From Zygnema cylindricum (Eukaryota > Streptophyta > Zygnematophyceae > Zygnematales > Zygnemataceae), in NCBI GenBank assembly GCA_037447655.1, contig JBBHKE010002798.1, positions 17,249-81,248 of the forward strand: a stretch of 64,000 bases of DNA, given 5' to 3'. The position numbers were made by a program, and so were the translations under genes. This document shows positions 1 through 9,736 of this stretch, piece after piece (the stretch's first letter is position 1; every line of letters starts with the position of its first letter). The notes beneath the pieces are model-generated. The model was not told the DNA's origin and did no database searches. It saw only the letters and a list, made by a program, of their open reading frames with translations.

Positions 1-356
1 GGTTACCGGGGGTTGGCAAATATACGTCGTAAATGCCAGTAGGCAAAGTAATATAAAAGGTTTCCCTTAACGATTGGCGTCTCTGTTAAAAACGACGCGC
101 GTTCATCAACAGTCTTTAACATGTAAACTTCATGTCAAAGCATGTTCGATGCATGGAAATTCAAATCTAAACTGCCAGTTAGGCAGTTTGTTGAAACTGA
201 CCGCTTTACAACATTGCCGCCAATTTTTTCAAACTTGTTTGACGGATTGACCGTCAAATCTAAACTTAAAGGTACGTAGCTTGTACGAAACTGTACTTCA
301 AATGTACAATTTCTGACAACTACTTGCGCGCAGCAAAAATTGTCTCTGCGGTTAGC

Positions 357-520
357 AATTCCCTTTGGAAAATATAATGAAACGGATGACCGTAAATGCT
401 GCATATAAACGGTTGGGGGCCATTGGGTCATCAAACACAATTCCCTTTGGAAAATATAATGAAACGGATGACCGTAAATGCTACATATAAACGGTTGGGG
501 GCCATTGGGTCATGAAACGC
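357..520. repeat. 82-bp tandem duplication
   Basis: Two near-identical copies of about 82 bp lie head to tail. Each begins at a CAATTCCCTTTGG stretch and ends near GGGCCATTGGGTCAT. I saw only a base or two of difference in the body, so the duplication looks recent. There is no coding potential. Confidence 0.85.
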
Positions 521-529
521 TGCGCTCCC

Positions 530-640
530 TGAATCGCTATTGTACTACAGTACAGTACACCGTGTATCGCTACTACACCGTGAATCGCTATTAGCGTAAT
601 GAAATTGATAGCGTAATGAAACAATTAGCGCTTTTTACGC
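530..640. repeat. Fold-back MITE termini, rearranged
   Basis: Contains two copies of the terminus motif CACCGTG(A/T)ATCGCTA found at about eight places in this window, together with GTACAGTAC palindromes and repeated TAGCGTAATGAAA. It looks like stacked ends of the fold-back family described at 21134-21310. No complete element is visible. Confidence 0.5.
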
Positions 641-1016
641 TAATTGGGAATTTCATGTTTTTTCCAAACAAATATTTATTCTAATTTATCATTAACTCTA
701 ATTTTTAAACTGCTTTGTAATAATGGTCGGCGCAAAATATCTCCATACTAAAATATGTGTATGTATGAAATTGTTCAAATCGTACGCCGTCGCGTTTTTG
801 TGACATCCGCGTCATTTTTTCCAGAGCACATTTACATACGCGCGCGTTAGCGTAAATATTTTTCCTGTACTTTTTTACTTGAAAAAGTACAGAATAATAC
901 GGATCTGACATTCCGTACACCACACTAGTTAGAAGGGCACTATATTACAGTTATAAACCTTATTAGGTGGGGTACCTCAAATAACATTCATAAACATTCA
1001 GAATGATTAATTCTAT
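641..1016. other. AT-rich spacer, no gene seen
   Basis: AT-rich sequence with long T and A runs. The only open frames are short and without recognisable domains. I see no gene or complete repeat. Confidence 0.5.
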
Positions 1017-1020
1017 TTGT

Positions 1021-1076
1021 TTTTCTATTCTATTCTATTCTATTCTATTCTATTAATTCTATTAATTCTATTAACC
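1021..1076. repeat. (TTCTA)n microsatellite
   Basis: Six to seven TTCTA pentamers followed by three TTCTATTAA variants. It directly precedes the non-LTR retrotransposon remnant. Confidence 0.9.
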
Positions 1077-1081
1077 AACCT

Positions 1082-1621
1082 ATCGACTCGGATGGGATTC
1101 ATCTACTCCGTTGCTCTAGGGGCGGTGAACGTACTGTTGCGCATGATTTGGTTTGCGACTCAATTGCTGCAATTGGCACCGACGCAGGCTAAACCGTGAG
1201 GCGCGAAGTTTCTCATGTACTACCTCCTCGCTCCCAGTCTAATGGCCTCCTAAGTCCTCGGGTTGACTTGGTTTTCCTCCATGGGGCTGGGAGGACTTTG
1301 GGTGATGTGGTCCTCAGGGATCCGACTGGGTCCCACGTTTTTTCTCGCGCGGCGGTACATACGGGCGTGGCGGCTCGGGACGCAGCAACTTCTAAGGAAA
1401 GGGATTACGCTCACCGAGACCCGACGGACCAATTTGTGCCATTTACCGCAAAAATTTTCGGTACTTTGGACAAGTCTTTTGATGATTTCCTCCGCAACTG
1501 TGCGAAGAAGACACTTGAGTCTCGCGGTCCGGGGAGCCCTCGCCCGAGCCTTCTTGTTTCGTTTTACCATCAACGAGTATCAGTAGCTCTTCAACGGGCG
1601 CAAGCTGCGACCCTTCTGTAG
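1082..1621 (+). pseudogene. Non-LTR retrotransposon C-terminal remnant
   Basis: Reads as one frame of about 180 codons with a single internal stop (TAA near 1190). The pattern (C-S-R-G-G-E-R-T-V-A-H-D, then REV-H, then GDVVLRDP, FVPF, FG-L, and YHQRVSVALQRAQA near the end) resembles the region downstream of the reverse transcriptase in many LINE-type ORF2 proteins, as I remember them. No RT palm motif is present, so this would be a 5'-truncated copy, the usual outcome of target-primed reverse transcription. The stretch is GC-richer than its surroundings, which suggests a recent arrival or a different origin. The assignment rests on remembered family patterns only. Confidence 0.6.
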
Positions 1622-1984
1622 CGGAACACAGTGGCGGTCTACAGTGGCGGATGACAGGCGGGGCCTCCAAGATCTTCCACCAAGGGATCCAATCCACATC
1701 CACGATCTTCGAGGGTGTGGAGTTTAGTTTGTTAGGGTTGTGTTGTTTTTCCCTTTGTATAGTGTCATCTTTAGTAAACTTGCTTAGTTTTGGCAGTTAT
1801 TCTAATTAGATTTGGTGTCTTCACATGTTTTCTTTACCTTTGTTTTCTTTGGCAATTTTTTAGCATTAAGTGTTTATTTCCCTTTTTTGAACCCTTTCGT
1901 ACATTGATGGATATTTCCATCGCTCTTTTTGAAATAAAGAAGTGATTTGGGAATTTGCCTAAAAAATGGGGTACCCCAATCAGA
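1622..1984. other. Spacer, no gene seen
   Basis: No supported ORF. A hairpin motif GATGG..CCATC followed by AATAAAG lies near 1903-1940. The same arrangement recurs at 17248-17340. Confidence 0.45.
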
Positions 1985-2447
1985 GTCATGAACGCTAATA
2001 GCGATTCACGGTGTAGTGTTGATGTTTGTTTCGCCACTTAAAACACGTTTTCCCGTACACACTTATCCGATTATGGATCTGATGGTTGCGATTGAAAGGC
2101 AAGATTCTCACCTTCGATTGGCGATCTCCATCTGAAAATCGGACAAGCTGCGGGCGATGTTTTGAATGAAAAAAGTAGTAACACTAATAGCGACACACGG
2201 GGTACAGTACGAGTGTACAGATTGCCGTTTATCGCTATTAGCGTCAATAATTTTTTCGCCACTTGAAACATATTTTATCCGTACATACGTTTCCGATTTT
2301 CAGTTTAAGACCGCCTATCGGAAGCTGCGAATCTTACCTTTCAATTGCAACCGTCGGATCCACAATCCGACAATTATGTACGCATAAAAGATGTTTCAAA
2401 GTGGCAAAAAAAACATTAACACTAATAGCAATTCACGGTGTAGTGTA
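1985..2447. mobile_element. Two overlapping fold-back MITEs
   Basis: Shows the terminal motif AACRCTAATAGCGATTCACGGTGTAGTG and its reverse complement several times. The subterminal signature TTCGCCACTTRAAACA..CGTACAC and the inner segment ATTGCAACCGTCGGAT match the copy at 21134-21310. One copy spans roughly 2016-2207 and a second roughly 2218-2447. Neither encodes a protein, so they are non-autonomous. Target-site duplications are not clear because the copies abut each other. Confidence 0.7.
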
Positions 2448-2984
2448 AAGCAATTGGCCAATGGTTAGTGCAGGGGATTAAAAGATTTATTGTAGCTTGA
2501 AGGGTCGTAATTTAAGGGCGTCGATTGAATTATCAACAGTAATAGGCAGTTTAAAGTGTTTGTCGTTTCCGGCTCATAAGTGCAACTAATCGAACTGCAA
2601 AAGCTCAATGATAAAAAAATAAAAATAGTTCTAGGAAATCGGCCAACCAGTTATGGTGTTACATTAAAAAAAATAACAAAAAAAAACGTTGAAACAGTTT
2701 TACCATAAAACCGCCGTGTTTTTTCACATAATTTATGTTCTTCTCGTAGTTTTATGATTTTTCTTTGCAATAGCCACGCGGCGAATTGGGAGCCGCAATT
2801 ATGACCCCAATGGGCCCAACAAACATATTATCGCGCGAAAAAAAACCATTTTTATAAACCGAAAAATACGACGCTAATAGTGATTCACGGTGTAGTGTGG
2901 CGTTTTATGAACCGAAAGTCTGGGTTCCCGTTATCTCATACAACGCTCGTTTCGAGGTGACGCGCTACAGGAGTCGACTCTGAC
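2448..2984. other. Spacer with one MITE terminus
   Basis: AT-rich and without a supported gene. An isolated fold-back MITE end (CGCTAATAGTGATTCACGGTGTAGTG) lies at 2871-2898. Confidence 0.5.
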
Positions 2985-3240
2985 AAGTCAATATTTTGGG
3001 TTAATATCACCTTTGTACGTCACCTAAGAATAAAAAAGCCATACACTTCCGTATATACACGCGGTTGCCTTTCATTTGCTGAATCCTCTTCAAATGGGTA
3101 AACGTGTTTTACTGTTTTTCATCTCCGTTACCATTACGACATCGAAATCGAAGTCGCTCGGTTTCAAAGGAAAACGACCCAAAGGGCTTCCGTCGCTTTC
3201 GCTGTCGTTGACAAATGATTGCGAATCACATTAGGGTTAC
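2985..3240. repeat. Dispersed repeat R1, copy 1
   Basis: About 250 bp shared in the same orientation with 29720-29950. The common blocks include TTAATATCACCTT.GTACGTCACCTAAGAA, CACGCGGTTGC, CATCTCCGTTACCATTACG and GGGCTTCCGTCGCT. The two copies differ by indels, so this is an old dispersed family. I see no ORF and no terminal repeats. Confidence 0.75.
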
Positions 3241-3539
3241 ATTAGGATTACATTTGAGTGAATTTAACGTACAGTTATGTCGATAGAAGTTGGTACTTTC
3301 CTTACATGTTTTGTTTGTTGTTTTTTCCTTCTTTGGGTGTTTTCGGTTTACCTACCATCTTTTTGTATTTTCGCTGCTTTTGCCTTGCTTTTCATTTTTA
3401 TTTATTCCCCGCACATGCAGTCTTCCAATTTTTGCAATACTATCTACTTTTATTCTCATGGACTCGCATGATTTATCATCGTGCTTTCTAAAAAAGTCAA
3501 CCACATATATAACATAAAAATAATCAAAACAATAATGCG
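3241..3539. other. T-rich spacer
   Basis: Strongly T-rich on the plus strand. The open frames here encode only hydrophobic Phe/Leu/Tyr strings forced by composition, so I do not call a gene. Confidence 0.5.
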
Positions 3540-4010
3540 ATAGTCCTAACTATAATCATGATGATGACAAGGATGATAATCAGAGTATCAACAATCATTA
3601 AAATGTGTTTCACATTCGTTTGGTAGGGGAGGAAACCATCCACTTCTGTCCTTTGCGACTTATTTTATTAAAATTTGCGTCCACTTTTAAGTAATGGATC
3701 ACAATAACAAGGATGATAACCCCGAGAACCATGATAGGAAGGATGATAAAAGATTAACAAGGACAATTATGAAGATGAGGACGATTATGTTGATGATGGT
3801 AATAACGATGACGATTACAACAAAATGATAGTAACAACGTAGATGATAACGAGGATCAAAGTAACCTTGATTATAAAAACAAGAACGGTTATAGGACCTG
3901 TCACAATCATGAGGAAGATCATGACCATGATAACAACAACGACGATCACAATCACAACAATTGTAATAACTCACTAAAAGTCAAGAGAAAGAGACTAAAG
4001 AGTGATGAGT
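3540..4010. repeat. GAT/AAC-rich low-complexity tract
   Basis: A degenerate trinucleotide-like tract of GATGATAA, AACAAGG and GATTAC units with no fixed period. Both strands give long but compositionally biased open frames (Asp/Asn-rich on plus, Tyr/Cys/Ile-rich on minus). These are best read as composition artefacts. Confidence 0.7.
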
Positions 4011-5078
4011 AATGTATATGTACGGAATACTGGGCAAATGCAAACTACTTATAAGGCACAAGATTTGTAAGTGCTAGTTGTTAAGTCTAATAATTTTTAC
4101 AAGACACCGAATCGAACGTCCCCTATGGTCGAAGACACCCTGATATAGTGTTTTTTTCCTGTATGCCATGCTCCGTTTTTATGGGGAGCACAGCGAATTT
4201 CCCGGAACATGGGAAAAATGTAAACACAAGTTTATATTCCACTCTTGGGTCCAAGATAACAACGGAAAAGATAGGCTTTTAAGCTAGAGTTTTGCTAGCC
4301 AAGACAAATTTTTAAGAACCTCTTACATCTTGTATTGTTCAATTTCAAATAAAATGCACATATACACTTTATTTATTATAATACATCCCATCACTCAACC
4401 ATAGCAAAAAGTCACATTAAAAATTTATATCAAGACTAACCACTTTCAAGACCATAATATAAGATCTTGCCTTGGCTGACTGCTCAAAATAGTGTGGGTG
4501 TTTTAGTTATAGCTCCTTAGTAAAGACATTCATGACATCGTGTGGCAAGCACATTTTGACCTAAAACGACATCTAAACACCTTACGCTGGTGAATACACA
4601 ACATTTTTCTTTCCCGACGAGACCGTTTGGATATGAAAAGCCTTATATATTTTGGATTTATTGGGAAAAGTATAATGATGATGATGATTCTTTGTTATTA
4701 TGAGTAATGAATTGAAGTTGTCAACAGTTGCAACCAACGCTAAAATCTAAACGTCCACCAAATCACCCATAAGCTAAACCTCCAGCGGCACTAAATTTCT
4801 ACCGGTTTAAACTGGGACTTGTATGTACTATCAAATCAATAACAACTTCCAATTTTGGTATGGGGTCTAGATAAACAGGTCAGATTTAGTTAAGAATTTA
4901 AAAGCAAGTTGACTGTATCCAGTGCCATCCCGCGAGCAATGTTTGCTCCGGAAAAAAATCCGAGGAAACACAATCAAAAAAATGATGGTGACAACAGTAT
5001 TATTTACAACACCCATCGGCCAAAGAAATACGACAGAAACATTATAGTATTTTTGGATACACTTGTACTAGAATGACA
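4011..5078. other. AT-rich stretch, no gene seen
   Basis: Lies downstream (minus sense) of the DUF641-like exon, so it may include its old 3' untranslated region. I find no kinase remnant here, unlike the equivalent place in copy B, and no repeat signature. Confidence 0.4.
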
Positions 5079-6059
5079 TTACTTATAATTCTGAACCCAA
5101 GAAAAAATCATGATTGTCGAAACTGCATTTATTTTTTCCTCCTCCGTCCACTCGTCATCGAATGCACTAATCAGCTTCACGTGAATGCTGTCCACGCTAA
5201 TATTTTCCTTAACACGAATAATCGAAGCAAGCGGATTGAATGAAAAGGCGAGGCAATGGATCTTCATGGCAGAGAGACTGACCTTCGGAAAGTCACTAAA
5301 AAACACATCTATGTTACTAGAGATATCATCAAAACTGCCATTTCCACTATTCGAGAAACTCCTCCAGAGTAGTGCCCACTTTTCATTACGAAATTCTTCG
5401 AGCTTTGGGTTTTTCTTGTAGATTTCCTGAGCCATGCCACCTTCCAAACCTAAGCTTTTTATGAAACGATCGCTACATCGGAAAACCACATCTATGGATG
5501 TCTCTCCACCTGCTTGAAATTGCTAATTCTCAAAGTTTTCAAAGACAAGGTTGACCACTTGGCTAATCAACGCATTCCTTAATACAGTACGACCTTGTTG
5601 TACTATGTGATTCAGTGTGCGGGAGACGTATTTATGCGGATCCATACCTTCCTGCTCAAAAAATATCAAAAGTTTTCGAGTAAAAGTGGCAACGACTTGA
5701 CGAAAGTCAAAAAAGGCGTTTTTGAGATGAGTAGGAGCAAGTACATCAACTCTCGATGAGCCGTTGTCCGCCTCCGATAGCTTAGCATGAGCTGTCTCAA
5801 GGGTTTGAAGGTCGTTTTGCAATTTAGAAATACGCTCATTTGCCGTAGACCGATCATTATGGAGCTCTTTGATTGTATTTATTGTCTTGTTTAATTCTCT
5901 TTCTAAGTAAAGTACATGTTGGTGCGTCATCTTCATTTTTTCTTTGGTCTTCTTCTCTTCAGAAGCGATTCCTTCAACCACACTCATTTTGAAAGGAACG
6001 TGCAAGAGAAAATCCATGAAATATATGTTAATATAGAATAACTTCATTTCGAAATACAA
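5079..6059 (-). pseudogene. GIL1/DUF641-like C-terminal exon (copy A)
   Basis: One frame runs from 6059 to 5079, broken once by a TAG at 5523-5525, giving about 178 plus 146 codons. The first part is a coiled coil (YLERELNKTINTIKEL and following heptads). A helical segment follows, then near the end IHCLAFSFNPLASIIRVK. That last motif closely resembles the LH.LAFSF.P...IFQV signature of plant GIL1/IRKI (DUF641) proteins, which act in light and auxin-related signalling. The splice acceptor expected at the start of this exon reads CTCTTGCAC here but CTCTTGCAG in copy B, so the site is destroyed. With the amber stop and the upstream gypsy insertion, this copy is almost certainly dead. Family assignment is moderately confident; function in this organism is unknown. 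Confidence 0.65.
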
Positions 6060-6368
6060 CTAAGTGAAAAAACTGTGGCGTTGAGTCAACACATGGAAAT
6101 TTAAACTGGCAGTCACTTACTTGATTGCATTTTTCAGGCAAAAAATTAAACTAGTAAAACCACGAAAACAAGTCTAACCTTTGTAAAACTTGCATTCGCA
6201 TATTTCCAGTCTAGAATTGGCCAGATTTCAAAATTATTCCATTTTCAGCTCATCATGAGCTGTAGCATCAGCGGATCGCCATATTATCAAGGACATTTCA
6301 AAATAGAAAAGCACCAAGCTGAAAGGGAAAACATGTTTCAATCGAGTTGTCAGAAATGACAAGCCTAC
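6060..6368 (-). other. Intron of copy A
   Basis: Minus-strand intron between the 6369-6491 exon and the coiled-coil exon. The donor is AAAAAG|GTAGGC at 6368. The matching intron of copy B (about 24814-25190) is similar throughout, which supports common descent. The acceptor in this copy has lost its AG. Confidence 0.55.
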
Positions 6369-6491
6369 CTTTTTCTTCGAATCTTGTAAAGTTCTCTGAG
6401 GTTCTTTTACTGTTGCAGCTGTGGCGGACGACCTTTCATTCCATCCGACAAAGTCTTTAGAAGTCCTTCCTCCCACCTGTGGCACGGACTC
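6369..6491 (-). pseudogene. Copy A exon, portion downstream of gypsy insertion
   Basis: Encodes, in minus sense, VGGRTSKDFVGWNERSSA and following residues to QDSKK at a GTAGGC donor. Copy B has the equivalent residues at 25287-25190. The other part of this exon resumes at 14275 beyond the gypsy element. The last five bases (GACTC, 6487-6491) are the target-site duplication. Confidence 0.65.
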
Positions 6492-7462
6492 TGTAACAGT
6501 AATAGCGGATCGAAATTGTTTATAAAAGGGTATTTAGGAGTTATGATTATAGATTACTAAATTTGGTAGACGTTCGCGAAAGAATCACGCGATTTGGAGT
6601 TATATTTCAAAAGTTATAGCCATGGGTGCACTTAGGTGGCAGTGCGGGGTCTAAATAACAGGTGGGTATCATTGAAACGGGTTAAGGGTCAAATTAGTAC
6701 CGAAATTTCGCGTGAACGTTTCATAAAGTTCTAATGAAACGTTCAGTATGCATGGTACTTCGTTTCGTACAATTTTTAGTACGAAACGTCACTTTCACTT
6801 AAGGGAATTTCGTAGGAAGTTTCACGTGCGAAATTTGTGACGCATGATCGTGCGAAGTCGCGTTTCGTTTGGTGCGCGCTTTTGCACTTAAATGATACGT
6901 AGTGAAACGTAGCGTTTGATTGGTTAATAAAGTGCTAAGTAGTTAGTAAGAGATTTCGCACGTTTTTGCATTGGTAAGTCTGAGTCCTTGCTGATCAATG
7001 ATTGGCCCAGGTAAAAGCCTGTTCAAACGGAGCTTTGACTCTGGCCTGGCGAGTCCAGGGCGATGATGGATAAATAGTGAAGTGTAAGAGGGGAGTATAC
7101 ATCTTTTTCCTTCGGGGAAAGTTTGTGGAAATTCCGGCTGATCTTGGTCCTGAGCTATTAACACCAAATTGGAGAAAAGGCATTTTTGCATGGAAATCTC
7201 TTACTAACTAAATAGTGTTTTAGTAGTTAAGAGATAGAATTATTAAGAGTGGAGAGTAGTGGAAAATACTTTAAAAAGAAGGGTTGAGCCACGAGGGCAA
7301 GAGACCAAGCTAATGTTATGTGGACAAAAGCTTCTTCTAATTTAAAGTTTATCCTTATGTGAGTGTTGTCAAATGTGGATGTGTGTTTTCCAATGTGTGG
7401 AATGTGTGGTTGGAATTGTTTGTAGTAATGGGATTTTCTGAGAGGTAGGAGATCCTGTTACA
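6492..7462 (+). repeat. Gypsy 5' LTR
   Basis: 971 bp, TG..CA. A TATAAAAG box lies only 30 bp inside the LTR (6521-6528). Seven GAAACG/CGTTTC hexamers in both orientations fall between 6674 and 6909. Confidence 0.93.
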
Positions 7463-7464
7463 TA

Positions 7465-7480
7465 TGGGATCAAAGCTTTG
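7465..7480 (+). promoter_or_regulatory. Gypsy primer-binding site (probable tRNA-iMet 3' end)
   Basis: Two bases after the LTR comes TGGGATCAAAGC. Plant elements primed by the 3' end of initiator tRNA-Met usually carry TGGTATCAGAGC, so this is a 10 of 12 match. It is the only candidate at the expected place. Confidence 0.55.
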
Positions 7481-8234
7481 GTTAGAAACCAGGGAGAAGT
7501 TTGCTCACCCGAAAATCGATTGCCGTGATCGGTGAGGGTGCTCTGACCTGTGTCGGTGGAACCACAATGTGAAGTGGTAGGGGATTGGAGGGAAACTAAG
7601 TGACCACACTGCCAGCGGCCGCTGGTTAGATGTGGGGCGTGCTTAGGTCCTAAGGACTAAGGCGGGGTGGGCAGTGTAGCCACCGCTGAAGCTCACTCCA
7701 ATTACCTAGAGGCCAAACAAACTTGCCTTCTCCTAGCAATGATTCATGTGTAGAGGGAGGGCTTGAAGCCATGAAGGGTGAGGATGTGAGGATTATAGAA
7801 CAAAAGATCCTGATGTAGTGGGAAATGGGAATTTGCTAATGGAGGAGAAGGAAAGTGGAGTACTTTACTTCTTCAAGAGCAAAGGAGTCCAGAAATGACT
7901 CAAAACTTTTCAAACCCTAAATTGTTACCTTGATTGATTTCAGTTTTGCTGTTGCAAAATTTATGGTTAAATCTTACTTTTGAGAGCTTTCAATTTTTGC
8001 TATTGCAAAATTGGTGGGGAAATTCTTACATTTATGTTTCAATGTTGGGAAATTGAAAATTTGAATTTGTACTAACTTATTGTCAATGTCTTTTTAATTT
8101 CTCAGATCTTGATCTTTTCAAAGGATTTGTTAAGGAGAAGAAGTTTTGGATTGGAGCAATCTAAGGACTTCAATTCTGCAGCAAATTTCTTTGGGAAATT
8201 ATACTCTATCTTTCCTTTTGCTTGATTTAATTGT
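7481..8234 (+). other. Gypsy 5' leader
   Basis: About 750 bp of untranslated leader between the PBS and the gag start. I see no ORF or distinct signal. Confidence 0.6.
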
Positions 8235-9515
8235 GTGATAATGGCAAATTCTGCATGGAAACGTGAAATGGAGAATGCTTTGAATGTGTTGAAGAAACGA
8301 ACTGTAAAATTGGTAAAAAAATTTAATAATCATTCTGCTGCTGTGGATGAACAAATTTGCGAATTGAAAAGTGAATTGAAAGTTGTTAAAGAAAATGGGA
8401 ATGTTTCAAATGAGAAATTGGATGAGCTCATTAATTTAATTCAGGCAAAGAATGATGTTAATGACCAAAAGGGTGAAAGTAGTAAAAGAAATGCCAATTT
8501 TAGGGAGGATGATCATGATAGACCTAAGAAGATAAGGGATCTGAAATTGTCTATTAGTGAGGCACCATCGTTTGATGGTAAGAAGATTGATGAGTTGGAT
8601 GCTTGGATTTTTCATATGGAGTATTATTTGGAATCTAGGAATTGTGATCGCGATGATTATACTTCTTTTGCAGTTAGCTGTCTGAAAGGCGATGCTCAAA
8701 TTTGGTATTATACTCAGAGAAGGTCTAAATTGATTCCTGATAATGCTGATTGGGAAACTTTTAAAACCGCGATCAAATCGCGTTTCTTGTCTGTCACTTT
8801 TAAATCCAGAATGGAAGAAAAGTGGTTGAATTGTAAGCAGACTGGATCTGTGAAGGATTATATTGTAGAATTTGACTCATCTAGTATTCATGTCATAGGT
8901 TTGACTGATGAAATGGCTAAATTGCATTTCTTGAACTATTTGAATCCTGTACTGAAATCAGAGCTAAAACATCAAAATTTTAATAATTTGAAAGAATTAC
9001 AAGATAAGTCATTGGAATTAGAGGATCAGTTGGGGTATAATCGGGAAACACGATCAGTAAGGGGTAATTTAAATGAAGTATCACAGTGGGATGATGAGGA
9101 ATTTGTTGAAGAGGGTCTGAATGCTGGTCTGGTGAATAGGCAAAATATCTTCAGGGGAAATCAAAGGGGTGGACATAGTGTTAATGCAGGAAATAAATTT
9201 AACAATAGAGGGGGGTACATTAAAAGTCCTAAACCAAACATTAATGCCCAGAAGTCTAACCTTACCATCCCCACATGCACTATTTGTCAGAAAAAGGGTC
9301 ATAGGGCATTTGAGTGTGCACAACTGAAAAAGATTAACTGTTATAACTGTGGAGAGGAGGGACATTTTAGTAGAGAGTGCATAAAACCCAAAAAGAAAGT
9401 CACTTGTTTCAAATGTGGAGGTCCAGATCATTACGCTAAAGACTGTACAGATAAAGGTTCTCTAAAAATAGCCGAAGTAAATGAAGGTCTCCAGAGGATA
9501 TTGCATTATACTTAG
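8235..9515 (+). CDS. gag: Gypsy Gag polyprotein
   Basis: 426 codons from ATG at 8235. The N-terminal third is coiled-coil and lysine/glutamate-rich. The central region (about residues 120-240) matches the retrotransposon Gag capsid fold, with FDGKKIDELDAWIFHMEYYL and the FLSVTF..RM.E.W segment. Three zinc knuckles follow: CTICQKKGHRAFEC, CYNCGEEGHFSREC and CFKCGGPDHYAKDC, roughly residues 349-409. Gag would form the virus-like particle and package element RNA. The frame closes at 9515 just after the knuckles. The next codons of a Gag-like reading (A-L-Y-L-A-E-Q-E-A-Q) continue in the -1 frame, so a frameshift, either mutational or programmed, sits near 9490. Confidence 0.93.
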   Translation: MIMANSAWKREMENALNVLKKRTVKLVKKFNNHSAAVDEQICELKSELKVVKENGNVSNEKLDELINLIQAKNDVNDQKGESSKRNANFREDDHDRPKKIRDLKLSISEAPSFDGKKIDELDAWIFHMEYYLESRNCDRDDYTSFAVSCLKGDAQIWYYTQRRSKLIPDNADWETFKTAIKSRFLSVTFKSRMEEKWLNCKQTGSVKDYIVEFDSSSIHVIGLTDEMAKLHFLNYLNPVLKSELKHQNFNNLKELQDKSLELEDQLGYNRETRSVRGNLNEVSQWDDEEFVEEGLNAGLVNRQNIFRGNQRGGHSVNAGNKFNNRGGYIKSPKPNINAQKSNLTIPTCTICQKKGHRAFECAQLKKINCYNCGEEGHFSRECIKPKKKVTCFKCGGPDHYAKDCTDKGSLKIAEVNEGLQRILHYT

Positions 9516-9736
9516 CTGAGCAGGAAGCCCAAGAAGTGGGAAACGGAAAGGACTAACTGAAAGTCCTCAGTTGAGTCAACCGGATCCAGAAGTTAAAGAG
9601 TTAACTTTGGAGGGCAAATTAATGAATGGAAAAGTTAGGATAGCTGAATTTATTATGATTCTCACTACACTGCATAGTTTAAACAATCCTTCTGATGAAA
9701 TTCTCAACAACAGACCTATGTTAGGACAGTTAAGTA
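9516..9736 (+). pseudogene. Gypsy gag-pol linker, frame-shifted
   Basis: Coding-like sequence moves between frames here. The pol frame is open to a TAA at 9554, then a different frame is open from about 9557 to 9762 and ends with a stop overlapping the start of pol. At least two shifts are needed to link Gag to Pol. Either indels have broken the linker or pol initiates separately at 9737. Confidence 0.55.

Noticed and set aside
3699-3974. 91-codon minus-strand ORF rich in Tyr/Cys then Ile/Val
   Set aside because: Read from a GAT-rich low-complexity tract; the composition follows directly from the repeat.
3600-4000. CRISPR-like or regular repeat array
   Set aside because: No constant repeat or spacer length; the window is eukaryotic.
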